A DNA stretch of 64,000 bases. It comes from Massilia sp. IC2-278. GTDB taxonomy: Bacteria > Pseudomonadota > Gammaproteobacteria > Burkholderiales > Burkholderiaceae_D. The first letter of the stretch is position 1. Each line of letters starts with the position of its first letter. Shown in pieces: positions 28,509 through 37,016 of the stretch. Location: NCBI RefSeq assembly GCF_020708045.1, contig NZ_JAJFES010000021.1, forward strand, positions 1 through 64,000. The letters are read 5' to 3'. A model generated the notes under the pieces. The model did not search any database. It saw only the letters and a list, made by a program, of their open reading frames with translations, and had not been told where the DNA came from. A program made the position numbers and the translations under genes.

Positions 28509-29858
28509 ATGTTTCACGAAGACGACAGCAATTCGATGCAGCGTTCCCTCCAGTCCGGCTCGGAGCAGCTGAGTCCCGACCCGCTCAGCGCTACCCTGCT
28601 GCGTCACATCGGCACCCTCGAGGACGAGCTGGCGCGCCTGCGCGAATCGCTGCGCGAGAAGGAAGCGCTGGAAGCGACGGTGGAGCGCCTGCGCGAGGCC
28701 AACGAACACCTGGTGGTGGCCGCCATCAATGCCCAGGGCTCGCGCGACGATGCCGAAGCCACCAACCGGCGCCAGAACGAATTCCTGGCCATGCTGGCCC
28801 ACGAACTGCGCAACCCGCTGGTCCCGATCAGCATGTCGGCGATGCTGCTGGAGCGCTCGTCCGACGCCTCGCCCCAGCTGCTGAATTTCTCGAAAGTCAT
28901 CCGGCGCCAGGTCGACCACATGGCGCGCCTGCTCGACGACCTGCTCGACGCCGCGCGCATCAGCAGCGGCAAGATCACCCTCAGCCTGGAACCGATGCCG
29001 GTCTCGAACGCCATCGACCAGGCCCTGGAAACCGTGCTCCCGCGCATCCGCGAGCGCGGCCAGCACCTGTACCTGAACATGCCGTCCGAGCCGGCCGGCA
29101 CCCGCGGCGACCGCGTGCGCCTGACCCAGGTGTTCACCAACCTGATCGGCAACGCCTCGAAGTACACCGGCGACGGCGGCAACGTCTACGTCGACGTCAC
29201 GGTGGAAACGGGCGAAGTGGTGGTCTCGGTGCGCGACAACGGCACCGGCATCGCGCCCGAGGTGCTGCCCCACATCTTCGATCTGTTCACCCAGGGCCCG
29301 CGCTCGCTGGCGCGCTCCGAGGGCGGCCTGGGGGTGGGGCTGAACGTGGTGCGCAACCTGGTGTCGATGCACGGCGGGACGGTGCGGGCCGACAGCGACG
29401 GGCTCGGCCAGGGCAGCCGCTTCGTGGTGCGCCTGCCGCTGTGCCCGCTCACAAACAGCGCGCCGCCGCTCGAAGCCACGGCGGCGCAGCCATCGGGCCG
29501 CTGCCGCGTGCTGCTGGTCGAGGACAACATCGACGCCTGCGAAACCCTGAAGGCCTTCCTGGAACTGGAAGCGCACGACGTGACCATGGCGCACGACGGC
29601 CAGACCGGGCTCGACGCCATGCTGGCGCATGACTACGACGTGATCGTCTGCGACATCGGCCTGCCCGGCATGGACGGGCTGGAAGTGCTGGCGCGCCTGC
29701 GCGCCTCGAGCAAGGGCGCGCAGCCTCTGGCGATCGGCCTGTCGGGCTACGGCCAGGCCGAAGACCGCTCGCGCGCACTGGCCGCCGGCTTCGACCACTA
29801 CCTGGTCAAGCCGGTCAGCCCGGATGCGCTGCTGGCGCTGGTGGCGCCGCGGCGCTAG
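28509..29858 (+). CDS. cytoplasmic hybrid histidine kinase with receiver domain
   Basis: 449 residues, no membrane segment. Residues about 30-95 form a coiled coil, followed by HisKA (FLAMLAHELRNPLVPIS, phospho-His98), HATPase_c (NLIGNASKYT; RDNGTGIAPE; GGLGVGLNVV) and a C-terminal receiver whose phospho-Asp is D382 in VIVCDIGLPGMDG. It has no PAS or GAF input domain, so the signal must come through the coiled coil or a partner. AAGGAGAACAGGGA precedes the ATG, and it lies 12 bp after the KaiC-like gene, pointing to one operon. Its stop overlaps the stop of the convergent GNAT gene. Confidence 0.95.
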   Translation: MFHEDDSNSMQRSLQSGSEQLSPDPLSATLLRHIGTLEDELARLRESLREKEALEATVERLREANEHLVVAAINAQGSRDDAEATNRRQNEFLAMLAHELRNPLVPISMSAMLLERSSDASPQLLNFSKVIRRQVDHMARLLDDLLDAARISSGKITLSLEPMPVSNAIDQALETVLPRIRERGQHLYLNMPSEPAGTRGDRVRLTQVFTNLIGNASKYTGDGGNVYVDVTVETGEVVVSVRDNGTGIAPEVLPHIFDLFTQGPRSLARSEGGLGVGLNVVRNLVSMHGGTVRADSDGLGQGSRFVVRLPLCPLTNSAPPLEATAAQPSGRCRVLLVEDNIDACETLKAFLELEAHDVTMAHDGQTGLDAMLAHDYDVIVCDIGLPGMDGLEVLARLRASSKGAQPLAIGLSGYGQAEDRSRALAAGFDHYLVKPVSPDALLALVAPRR

Positions 29859-30385
29859 GCGCACTGGCGCGCCAGCCAGGCCGCGCGCGTGATCTCCCAG
29901 GCCGCGTGCGGGCTGCCGTACCAGGTTTCCTCACCGCGGTAGCGCATGCCCAGGCGCGCCATCACCTTCTCGGAATCGCGGTTCTCCGGCTTGCAGACCG
30001 CTACCAGCAGCGGCGCCTCCAGGGTGTCGAAGGCCCAGGCCGCCATTGCGCGCGCCGCCTCCGAGGCCAGGCCCTGGCCCCACTTGTCCGGTACCAGGCG
30101 CCAGCCGATCTCGTGCGGGTTGGCCGGGTCGCGGCCCAGGTACTGGATGCAGCCGGCGCCGGCCACGCGCCCGCTTTCCTTGTCGATGAAGGCCCACCAG
30201 GAAAAGCCGTATTCCGCCCAGCGGCCTTTCACCAGGTCGATCCCGGCGCGGGTCTGCTCGGGCGTTTCGGGCTGGCCCGACAGGTAGCGCATCACCTCGG
30301 GCTGGCGGTTCATGGCCTGCAGGCCCTCGAAGTGATGGTCGTCGAAAGGTTCCAGGCGCAGGCGGTCGGTGATCAAGGTGGTCAT
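29855..30385 (-). CDS. GNAT family N-acetyltransferase
   Basis: 176 residues with the RimJ/RimL-type GNAT plan: LITDRLRLEPFDDHHFEGL at the start, GWRLVPDKWGQGLASEAARA for acetyl-CoA binding and NRDSEKVMARLGMRYRGEE near the C-terminus. The substrate cannot be assigned. The ATG at 30385 begins the domain. The gene converges with the histidine kinase, and their stop codons share the sequence CTAG. Confidence 0.9.
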   Translation of the reverse strand: MTTLITDRLRLEPFDDHHFEGLQAMNRQPEVMRYLSGQPETPEQTRAGIDLVKGRWAEYGFSWWAFIDKESGRVAGAGCIQYLGRDPANPHEIGWRLVPDKWGQGLASEAARAMAAWAFDTLEAPLLVAVCKPENRDSEKVMARLGMRYRGEETWYGSPHAAWEITRAAWLARQCA

Positions 30386-30396
30386 GGTGTCGCTCG

Positions 30397-30428
30397 CATA
30401 AAAAAAGGCCGGTTGATCAACCGGCCTT
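30397..30428 (-). terminator. intrinsic terminator of the POT transporter gene
   Basis: Read on the minus strand, AAGGCCGGTTGATCAACCGGCC forms a perfect stem followed by TTTTTTT, just after the transporter stop and before the GNAT start. Confidence 0.85.
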
Positions 30429-30443
30429 CGTGACATCAAGTGC

Positions 30444-31943
30444 TTACTGGTGCGCGTGGTGCGTCGCGGTCAGGCGCCGCATCAGCGGCAGCACGGCCAG
30501 CGCGATCAGGGTACACAGCACGGCGGCGATGCCCAGCTTGTTGAACAGGCTGGTGTAGATCGGCAGGGTCTGCAGCGGATCGGTCATGCCGGAAGGGACG
30601 CTGGCCAGGTTGGCGACCACGCCGCCCAGGTATTGCGAGATCCCGGTGGCGACGAAGTAGGCGCCCATCATGAAGCCGCCCATGCGCGCCGGCACGTAGC
30701 GCGCCACCATCGCCAGGCCCAGGCCCGACACCAGCAGCTCGCCCAGCGAATACAGGCCGTAGCCGGCGATCATGATCCACGACGAGGTCAGGCCGTTCAC
30801 GGCAAAGGCGCCCGCGAAGCCATAGGTGAAGAAGCCCAGGGCCACCACCGAGAAGCCGAGCGCGAACTTGCCGGCGATCGAGAGGTCGGAGCCGGTACGG
30901 CCGGCGCGGGTGTACCAGAAGGCCAGGACCGGGCTCAGGACCATGATCCAGATCGCGTTCAGGGCCTGGAACTGGGCCGGCGACCAGGTCCACAGGTGGG
31001 AACCGAACAAGGTGAAGTCGAGGTCGACGTTACGCAGCGCGAACAGCGACAGCGAGGTCGACATCTGCTGGTAGAAGATGAAGAAGAACACGGTCTGCAG
31101 CGTGAGGATCAGCGCGGCGATCAGGCCGGCGCGCTCGCTGGCTTCGCTCTTGCGGATCAAGTGGACAAAAATGCCCAGTACCACGATGCCGGCCAGGTAG
31201 ACGAAGATGCGGGCCAGGCTCTGGTACTGCAGGATGACGGCCGAGACGCCGACGGCGACCACGCCGCCCGCCAGCACCATCGCCAGCTTGGCTTTGTCCA
31301 GCGGCAGTTCGTCCGGCAGCGAGCCGACGTGGCGGATGGTGGCGCGCATCATCATCACGGTGAGCAGACCGACCACCAGGCCGACCGAGCACACTGCGAA
31401 TGCCACGTGCCAGCCGAGTTCGTTGCCGTAGGTGGCGTTCACGTAGTCCTTGATGGCGGGCGTGGCCAGCATCGAGATGGTCGAGCCGACGTTCACGGCC
31501 ATGTAGTAGATGGTGAAGGCCGAGTCGATCTTCGAGTCGTCGCCTTCGTAGATCTTGCGCACCAGGTTTGCGGTGTTCGGCTTGAACAGGCCGTTGCCGA
31601 CCACGATCACGCCCAGGGCCGAGAACAGGAACCAGGTGTTTTCGGTCGGGACCGCCATCAGGGCGTAGCCCAGGGTCAGGATGATGCCGCCGAGGACCAT
31701 GCAGCGGCGGGTGCCGAGCACCTTGTCGCCGATCCAGCCACCGATGGCGGGGGCGACGTAGATCAGGGCCGCGGCGGCGCCCCAGACCAGGTTGGCGCGG
31801 CTGTCTTCGAAGCCGATGCGCTGCACCATGAAGTACACGATCAGCGCCTGCATGCCGTAGTAGCCGAAGCGTTCCCAGAGTTCGATCAGGGCGACCGTCA
31901 TGAACGAGCGGGTCTGGCTGTACGGGAGGATTTCCGTTTTCAT
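30444..31943 (-). CDS. POT family proton-coupled oligopeptide transporter
   Basis: Inner-membrane symporter of 499 residues with about 12-14 hydrophobic helices. The proton-coupling motif ELWERFGYYGMQALIVYFM is at about residues 21-39, and FKPNTANLV plus the sequence FTIYYMAVNVGS are typical PTR/POT signatures. The protein probably imports di- and tripeptides like DtpA/DtpB. AAGGGAATTAA precedes the ATG, and a strong intrinsic terminator follows. No regulator or other peptide-uptake gene is adjacent. Confidence 0.95.
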   Translation of the reverse strand: MKTEILPYSQTRSFMTVALIELWERFGYYGMQALIVYFMVQRIGFEDSRANLVWGAAAALIYVAPAIGGWIGDKVLGTRRCMVLGGIILTLGYALMAVPTENTWFLFSALGVIVVGNGLFKPNTANLVRKIYEGDDSKIDSAFTIYYMAVNVGSTISMLATPAIKDYVNATYGNELGWHVAFAVCSVGLVVGLLTVMMMRATIRHVGSLPDELPLDKAKLAMVLAGGVVAVGVSAVILQYQSLARIFVYLAGIVVLGIFVHLIRKSEASERAGLIAALILTLQTVFFFIFYQQMSTSLSLFALRNVDLDFTLFGSHLWTWSPAQFQALNAIWIMVLSPVLAFWYTRAGRTGSDLSIAGKFALGFSVVALGFFTYGFAGAFAVNGLTSSWIMIAGYGLYSLGELLVSGLGLAMVARYVPARMGGFMMGAYFVATGISQYLGGVVANLASVPSGMTDPLQTLPIYTSLFNKLGIAAVLCTLIALAVLPLMRRLTATHHAHQ

Positions 31944-32275
31944 TTAATTCCCTTCTTGGATGGACTTTCACCGCTGGCTCGTGACCAGAGGCAAGCGTTG
32001 CATGCTACGCCAGGGAATCGGAAGTTGCAATGGTGGTAGGTGTGCTTACAGGCGGTGTGTTGGCGCTATCGGGGCTGTTGCCTGTTGGCGGTATTGGTGT
32101 GCATGATCCGCGTGGGCACAGGTGCCCACCCTACGGATGAAGCCGGTGGTTCGGCGCTGGGCGCCTCGGCGGCAAACCCCAGCTGGGCGGTGTTCTTGTA
32201 GGGTGGACACCTGTGTCCACGCGGTCTCACCGCCTGAATAACCGCGAACGGTGCAAGCGGACTGGCCGCGCGCCA
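31944..32275. repeat. palindromic repeats between POT transporter and GGDEF-EAL gene
   Basis: Two repeat units: 32108-32135 with core GGGCACAGGTGCCC in the CCGCGTGG...CCACCCTACG orientation, and 32197-32224 with core GGACACCTGTGTCC in the opposite orientation. The stretch 32071-32180 shares clear similarity with 62336-62440 (GGGGCTGTTGCCTGTTG, GGTGTGCATGATCCGCGTGG and GCGCCTCGGCGGCAAACCC). No gene is supported. Confidence 0.8.
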
Positions 32276-35158
32276 TCACGCCAGCGCCGCCACCGCCCGC
32301 TCCGCCAACAAGGCCGCGGCAGCCGCCGGCGGCAGCGGCCTGCTGATGTAATACCCCTGGATCTCGTCGCACTGGTAAGCCTCCAGCGCCCGCACGTGCC
32401 CGATGGTCTCGACCCCTTCGGCCACCACCTTCAGGTTCAAACTGTGCGCCAGGCTGATCACCGCCTTGGTGATGGCCGCGTCGTCGCCGTCGGTCGGCAG
32501 GTCGCGCACGAACGTGCGGTCGATCTTCAGCGCGTCCAGCGGGAAGCGCTTCAAATAGGCCAGGCTCGAATACCCGGTCCCGAAATCGTCCACCGACAGC
32601 CGCATGCCCTGCGCCTTCAGGTTCGACAAGATCGCCACCGCCGCTTCCGGGTCGGCCATCAGCATCGACTCGGTCAGTTCGAATTCCAGCAGGCGCGGAT
32701 CGATCCCCGCCGCCGCCACGATCGCGCGCACGGTCTCGGACAGGCCGGCATGCGCCAGCTGGCGTGCCGACAGGTTGATCGCCACCGGGGGCACGTTCTC
32801 CAGCGTCTCGCTCCAGGCGCCGAGTTGGCGGCAGACCTCGGCGATCACCCATTCGCCGACCGGCAGGATCAGGCCGGTGTCCTCGAGGATGGCGATGAAT
32901 TCCAGCGGCGAGACCAGGCCGCGCTCGGGATGGCGCCAGCGCAGCAGGGCCTCGAAGCCGCTCACCGCGCCGCTGTCCAGGCGCAGCTTGGGCTGGTAGT
33001 GCAGCTCGAATTCGCCGCGCTCGAGCGCCAGGTGCAAATCGGTCTCGGTCTGCAGGCGCCGCGCCGCGGTGGCGTGCATCGCGGCTTCGAAGAAGCGGAA
33101 GTTGTTGCGGCCGCTGTTCTTGGCGCTGTACATCGCCGTGTCCGCGCTTTTCAGCAGGGTGGCGGCATCCAGGCCGTCGTGCGGGTAGCCGGCGATGCCG
33201 ACGCTGGCCGACACGAAGATCTGTTGGCCCTGCAGCAGGAAGGGGCGCGCCAGGCCGTCGACGATGCAGCGTGCGATGGTTTCGGCCTCGAGGTTGCTGG
33301 CCAGGTGAGGCAGCACCACGGCGAACTCGTCGCCGCCGAGGCGCGCCACCACGTCGCCGGGACGCACGCAGTCCTGCAGGCGGCGGCTGGCCTGGGCCAG
33401 CAGTTCGTCGCCGACGCTGTGGCCCATCATGTCGTTGACGCTCTTGAAGCGGTCGAGGTCGATGAACATCACGCCGGCGCAGTGGGCGCCGCTTGCCGAA
33501 CCGGCGATGGCTTCTTCCAGGCAGCTTGACAGGCGGTGCCGGTTCGGCAGGCCGGTGAGGGCGTCGTACTGGGCCAGGTAGGTCAGGCGGCTCTTCGCGT
33601 CGGCGCGCTCGATGGCGGTGGCGAGGATGTTGGCCAGGCCGTTCAGGAAACCGTCCTCGTCTTCCTGGAAGGTGCGCTCGACCGGCGCATACACGGCGAG
33701 CGCGCCGTACAGCCGGTCGTGGCAAACGATGAAGACCTCGATGCTGCTGCCGGCATCGATCGCGCCGAGCAGGCCGCGGCCCCAGCGCGCCAGGTAGTCC
33801 GAAGAATCGGGACCGGGCACGTGCGGGAATTCCGCGCCCGCGGCGGCATGCGGCGGGAAGCCGTGGCCGGCCTGCAGCGCGGCCGTGCCGCGATCGGGGG
33901 CGAAGCCGAACACCGCCGCGTGGCGTACCTGCAGGCCCTCGCAGGCGATCTGGGTCGCCATGGCGAACAGTTCCGGCAGCGGACCCGCTTCGAGGGCCTT
34001 GCGCCCGAGGCGGGCGAGCAGGCCCTGGCGCTTGGCGTTCTGGATGATGGCGTCTTCGAATTCCTTGCGTTCGGTGATGTCGAAATCGATGCAGATGTAT
34101 TTTTCCACCAGCCCGGCGCCGTCGAAGATCGGCACCACGGTGCGGCGCCACTGGCGCTCGCCGTCGCGCGAGGACACCACGACTTCGCCGTTCCAGACGC
34201 TGTCCGAGGGCGCCCAGGCGCGGCCGCTGCCGGGCAGTGGGGCGCCGACGCGCGCCAGTTCGGCGCCGATCAGTTCCTCGCGCGTATAGCCGGCATGGCG
34301 CACGAACTGCTCGTTGACGCCGGTGATGCGGCCTTCGCGGTCGACTTCGCAGACGATCGCCGCCTGGTCGAGCGCGCTCTTGTGCTGGACCAGGGAACTC
34401 ATCAGCGCGGCGATGCGCTGGCCGTACTGGTCGCGCATGCTGGCGGCGCTGCGGTTGACGGCCTGGATCGCTTCGCGGATTTCCAGCGGCGCGTCGTTGT
34501 CCAGGGCTTCCTCGAGACCGGCGCTGGCCGCGCCTTCGTCGCCATAGAAGCGCAGTCGTCCCAGGTTCTCCAGCCAGCGCGCCAGCAGGGTGCGCGCCAG
34601 CACCAGGCTGACGAACAGCGCGACCGCCGCCAGCCCGGCCGACTGCAGCAGCAGCGACCAGAGCTGGGCGGCCAGCTTGCGCTCGTTGAATGAGAGGCGC
34701 AGCACGCCGTAGTCCTTGCCGCCGACCGTCACCACGCGGTTGACGTCGAACAGGGCGCCCGCCACGCGGTGGGTCATCCAGTCCGGGGCCGGCGCCTGGT
34801 AGGTCTCGTCGGGCGCCTCGACGCGGATCACGCCGCCGTCGAGGTCGATGAAGGTGGCACTGTGGAAGGGCGACTGCACGATCATCGTCGACAGGGTGCG
34901 CTTGACGGTGTCGTAGTCGCCGATCACGGCACTGTCCTCGACCGCCTGCGACGCCACCTCGACCAGCGTGCTGGCGGCGTCCTGGGTTTCCTCGACGTGC
35001 TGCAGGAACTGGTGGCGGTAGAACATGCCCAGGCCGGCCGTCACGAACAGCAGCATGCTCAGTGCGAACAGCGTGAACACGCGGCCGACCAGGGAGCGCG
35101 GCAGCAGGAGCTGGTGCAGGCGTGCGAAGAACGCCGGCAGGGCGGGCAGGGTGGACAT
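32276..35158 (-). CDS. membrane GGDEF-EAL cyclic-di-GMP enzyme with PAS and GAF domains
   Basis: 960 residues from the ATG at 35158. TM1 is at about 24-46, a periplasmic domain of about 130 residues follows, TM2 is at about 178-200, then HAMP-like, PAS (about 265-385), GAF (about 390-540), GGDEF and EAL domains. The cyclase motif is an intact GGDEF (ARLGGDEFAVVLPHL) and the phosphodiesterase motif is intact (GFEALLRWRHPE; DDFGTGYSSLAYLKRFPLD), so both activities are possible. It starts 13 bp downstream of a PhnD-like binding protein gene, so the periplasmic domain probably reads ligand binding by that protein (inference). Confidence 0.93.
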   Translation of the reverse strand: MSTLPALPAFFARLHQLLLPRSLVGRVFTLFALSMLLFVTAGLGMFYRHQFLQHVEETQDAASTLVEVASQAVEDSAVIGDYDTVKRTLSTMIVQSPFHSATFIDLDGGVIRVEAPDETYQAPAPDWMTHRVAGALFDVNRVVTVGGKDYGVLRLSFNERKLAAQLWSLLLQSAGLAAVALFVSLVLARTLLARWLENLGRLRFYGDEGAASAGLEEALDNDAPLEIREAIQAVNRSAASMRDQYGQRIAALMSSLVQHKSALDQAAIVCEVDREGRITGVNEQFVRHAGYTREELIGAELARVGAPLPGSGRAWAPSDSVWNGEVVVSSRDGERQWRRTVVPIFDGAGLVEKYICIDFDITERKEFEDAIIQNAKRQGLLARLGRKALEAGPLPELFAMATQIACEGLQVRHAAVFGFAPDRGTAALQAGHGFPPHAAAGAEFPHVPGPDSSDYLARWGRGLLGAIDAGSSIEVFIVCHDRLYGALAVYAPVERTFQEDEDGFLNGLANILATAIERADAKSRLTYLAQYDALTGLPNRHRLSSCLEEAIAGSASGAHCAGVMFIDLDRFKSVNDMMGHSVGDELLAQASRRLQDCVRPGDVVARLGGDEFAVVLPHLASNLEAETIARCIVDGLARPFLLQGQQIFVSASVGIAGYPHDGLDAATLLKSADTAMYSAKNSGRNNFRFFEAAMHATAARRLQTETDLHLALERGEFELHYQPKLRLDSGAVSGFEALLRWRHPERGLVSPLEFIAILEDTGLILPVGEWVIAEVCRQLGAWSETLENVPPVAINLSARQLAHAGLSETVRAIVAAAGIDPRLLEFELTESMLMADPEAAVAILSNLKAQGMRLSVDDFGTGYSSLAYLKRFPLDALKIDRTFVRDLPTDGDDAAITKAVISLAHSLNLKVVAEGVETIGHVRALEAYQCDEIQGYYISRPLPPAAAAALLAERAVAALA

Positions 35159-35171
35159 GGAAGGCACGGCC

Positions 35172-36050
35172 CTAGCGCAGTTCGGCCGGGGCGGCCTGGT
35201 AGAAGGTGCGGTAGGCGGCGTAGTCGGCCTCGCTGGCGGCGACAAACGACAGCGGCTCCGGCGCGTGGATCAGTTCCGCGGCGTTATCGAGGATGCGCCG
35301 GCCTTCGGGATCGCGGTGCATGTTGAGGAAGGCGGCGGCGACCGCGCGCACCTGGGCGGCCGGCACGCGCGGCGAGGCCATCAGGGCCAGGTCGTTGAAC
35401 GGGGCCGAGCTCCACAGCACGCGGAAGCGCTGGTCCTCGCGCCCGGCGTAGTTGGCCACCAGCTGCGAGTTGGCGCCGGCGGCGCGGGCGCGGCCGCTGA
35501 ACATCTGGGTGAACGCGGCGTCCATGTTGCCGCCGAAGGCGACCGTCACCGGCACCCCCTGGCGCAGCAGCTGGGCATAGCTCACCTTGTAGGCGATCAG
35601 CGCTTCCGGGCCGGGGAACACGACGGTGCTGTTGGCCAGCTGCGACAGGCGCCGCACCGGCGAATCGGCCGGCACCACGATCTGGGCCCGCACTGGCTCG
35701 GCGTTGCGGCGCCCGAACACGGTCCAGCCCATCTTGGCGCGCTCGGGGCTGAACAGGTGGTTGGTAAAGGCGAAATCGACTTCCTTGGCCAGCACGTAGC
35801 TGGTAGTGTCGGCCGAGGTGCGGCCCAGTTTCAGGTTCAGGCGCACGCCGCTTTTGCTTGATACGTAGCGCACGATCGGGTTCCAGAAGCTGGCCGAGAC
35901 CTGCAGGTTGTACTGGTTCACCGGCGAGAAGTTGTAGACGGGCGGTGCGGCGTGGGCGGCGGGTTTGGCCGGAACAGGTGCGGCAATGGCGCGCGCGGCG
36001 AGCGACGAACAAAGGAGCAGCGCGAGGCCTGCCCGGAAAAGGGTACGCAT
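35172..36050 (-). CDS. PhnD-like periplasmic substrate-binding protein
   Basis: 292 residues. Signal peptide MRTLFRAGLALLLCSSLAARAIA, then a type-2 periplasmic binding fold similar to the phosphate/phosphite/phosphonate-binding family. Characteristic segments are YVLAKEVDFAFTNHLFSPERA, NSTVVFPGPEALIAYKVSYA and PFNDLALMASPRVPAAQVR. No permease or ATPase gene is adjacent. Instead the next gene is the GGDEF-EAL protein, so this looks like a sensor module rather than a transporter component. The ATG at 36050 begins the signal peptide; an upstream extension is not credible. Confidence 0.85.
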   Translation of the reverse strand: MRTLFRAGLALLLCSSLAARAIAAPVPAKPAAHAAPPVYNFSPVNQYNLQVSASFWNPIVRYVSSKSGVRLNLKLGRTSADTTSYVLAKEVDFAFTNHLFSPERAKMGWTVFGRRNAEPVRAQIVVPADSPVRRLSQLANSTVVFPGPEALIAYKVSYAQLLRQGVPVTVAFGGNMDAAFTQMFSGRARAAGANSQLVANYAGREDQRFRVLWSSAPFNDLALMASPRVPAAQVRAVAAAFLNMHRDPEGRRILDNAAELIHAPEPLSFVAASEADYAAYRTFYQAAPAELR

Positions 36051-36158
36051 GGAGTCGAGGGGAGTCAGGGAGTCGAACGGCGATGTCCTTACGCCGGCCG
36101 GCAAATATAACACAATTCCACACGACAATGTTTATGATCGTTTTTGCAAGATGCTTGG

Positions 36159-36234
36159 CGTAGGGTGGGTTCTTGAACCCACCATTTGCATCTGTGCTTA
36201 CCACATGCACGGTGGGTTCGAGAACCCACCCTAC
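36159..36234. repeat. minimal inverted repeat pair with GGTTC core
   Basis: Unit 36159-36183 (GTAGGGTGGGTTCTTGAACCCACC) and unit 36211-36234 (GGTGGGTTCGAGAACCCACCCTAC) face each other across 27 bp. The paired change GGTTC/GAACC replaces the GGCAC/GTGCC of most other copies. It lies between the binding-protein gene and rluF. Confidence 0.85.
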
Positions 36235-36248
36235 CTGATCACTCAGGC

Positions 36249-36995
36249 TCAGAACGCCTCGTCCGCCCCCAGGTAGCGCCACTGGCCCACCGGCAGATCG
36301 CCCAGCTTGACGCGCCCTATGCGCACCCGTTTCAGGCCGACCACCTTCAGGCCCACCATGTCGCACATGCGGCGGATCTGGCGCTTCTTGCCTTCCTTCA
36401 GGGTAAAGCTGAGCTGGTCGTCGTTCTGCCAGCGCACCTTGGCTGGCAGCAGCGGTTTGCCATCCATCCACAGGCCGTGGTTCAGCTTCTTCAGGTCGCT
36501 GTCGGGCAGCTTGCCCGGTTTCGTGTACTGCACCCGCACCAGGTATTCCTTGTCGATGCTGGTGTCCTGGCCGATCAGCTGCTTGGCGATGCGGCCGTCC
36601 TGGGTCAGCACCAGCAGGCCGACGGAATCGATGTCGAGGCGCCCGGCCGGCACCAGCGAGCGCAGCTGGGTAGGGTGGAAGTTCTCGGGAGACGGATCGT
36701 CGGCCCAGCGGTTCTCCGCCTTGATCAGGGCCACCGCCGGCGTATAGCCGTCCTCGGCCTGGCCGCTGACGTAGCCGACCGGCTTGTTGATCAATACGGT
36801 CACGCGTTTCGACTGCTCGGCGGCGGCCTGGCGTTCGACCGTGATGCGCTGGGTCGGCAGCACCTTGCTGCCCAATTCGGACACCACCTTGCCGTCGACC
36901 CGCACCCAGCCGCGGGCGATCCATTCATCGGCTTCGCGGCGCGAGCACAGGCCGAGTTCGGACATACGTTTGGAAAGGCGGAGCGGTTCGGTCAT
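36249..36995 (-). CDS. rluF: 23S rRNA pseudouridine synthase, RluF-like
   Basis: 248 residues of the RsuA/RluB/E/F family. An N-terminal S4 RNA-binding domain (LSKRMSELGLCSRREADEWI) is followed by the catalytic motif GRLDIDSVGLLVLTQDG with the essential Asp, and by GKKRQIRRMCDMVGLKVVGL. The ending VGQWRYLGADE resembles RluF (PLGEWRDLTDDE), which modifies U2604 in E. coli; RluB/RluE assignments are less likely but not excluded. It is 21 bp downstream of glnD on the same strand. Confidence 0.85.
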   Translation of the reverse strand: MTEPLRLSKRMSELGLCSRREADEWIARGWVRVDGKVVSELGSKVLPTQRITVERQAAAEQSKRVTVLINKPVGYVSGQAEDGYTPAVALIKAENRWADDPSPENFHPTQLRSLVPAGRLDIDSVGLLVLTQDGRIAKQLIGQDTSIDKEYLVRVQYTKPGKLPDSDLKKLNHGLWMDGKPLLPAKVRWQNDDQLSFTLKEGKKRQIRRMCDMVGLKVVGLKRVRIGRVKLGDLPVGQWRYLGADEAF

Positions 36996-37016
36996 GAGGC
37001 AAATACAAAAAAAAGA

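Noticed and set aside
26973..29864. Long minus-strand frame opposite the KaiC-like and histidine kinase genes
   Set aside because: Arg/His/Ala-rich composition, no motif, and it spans two real genes whose motifs lie on the plus strand.
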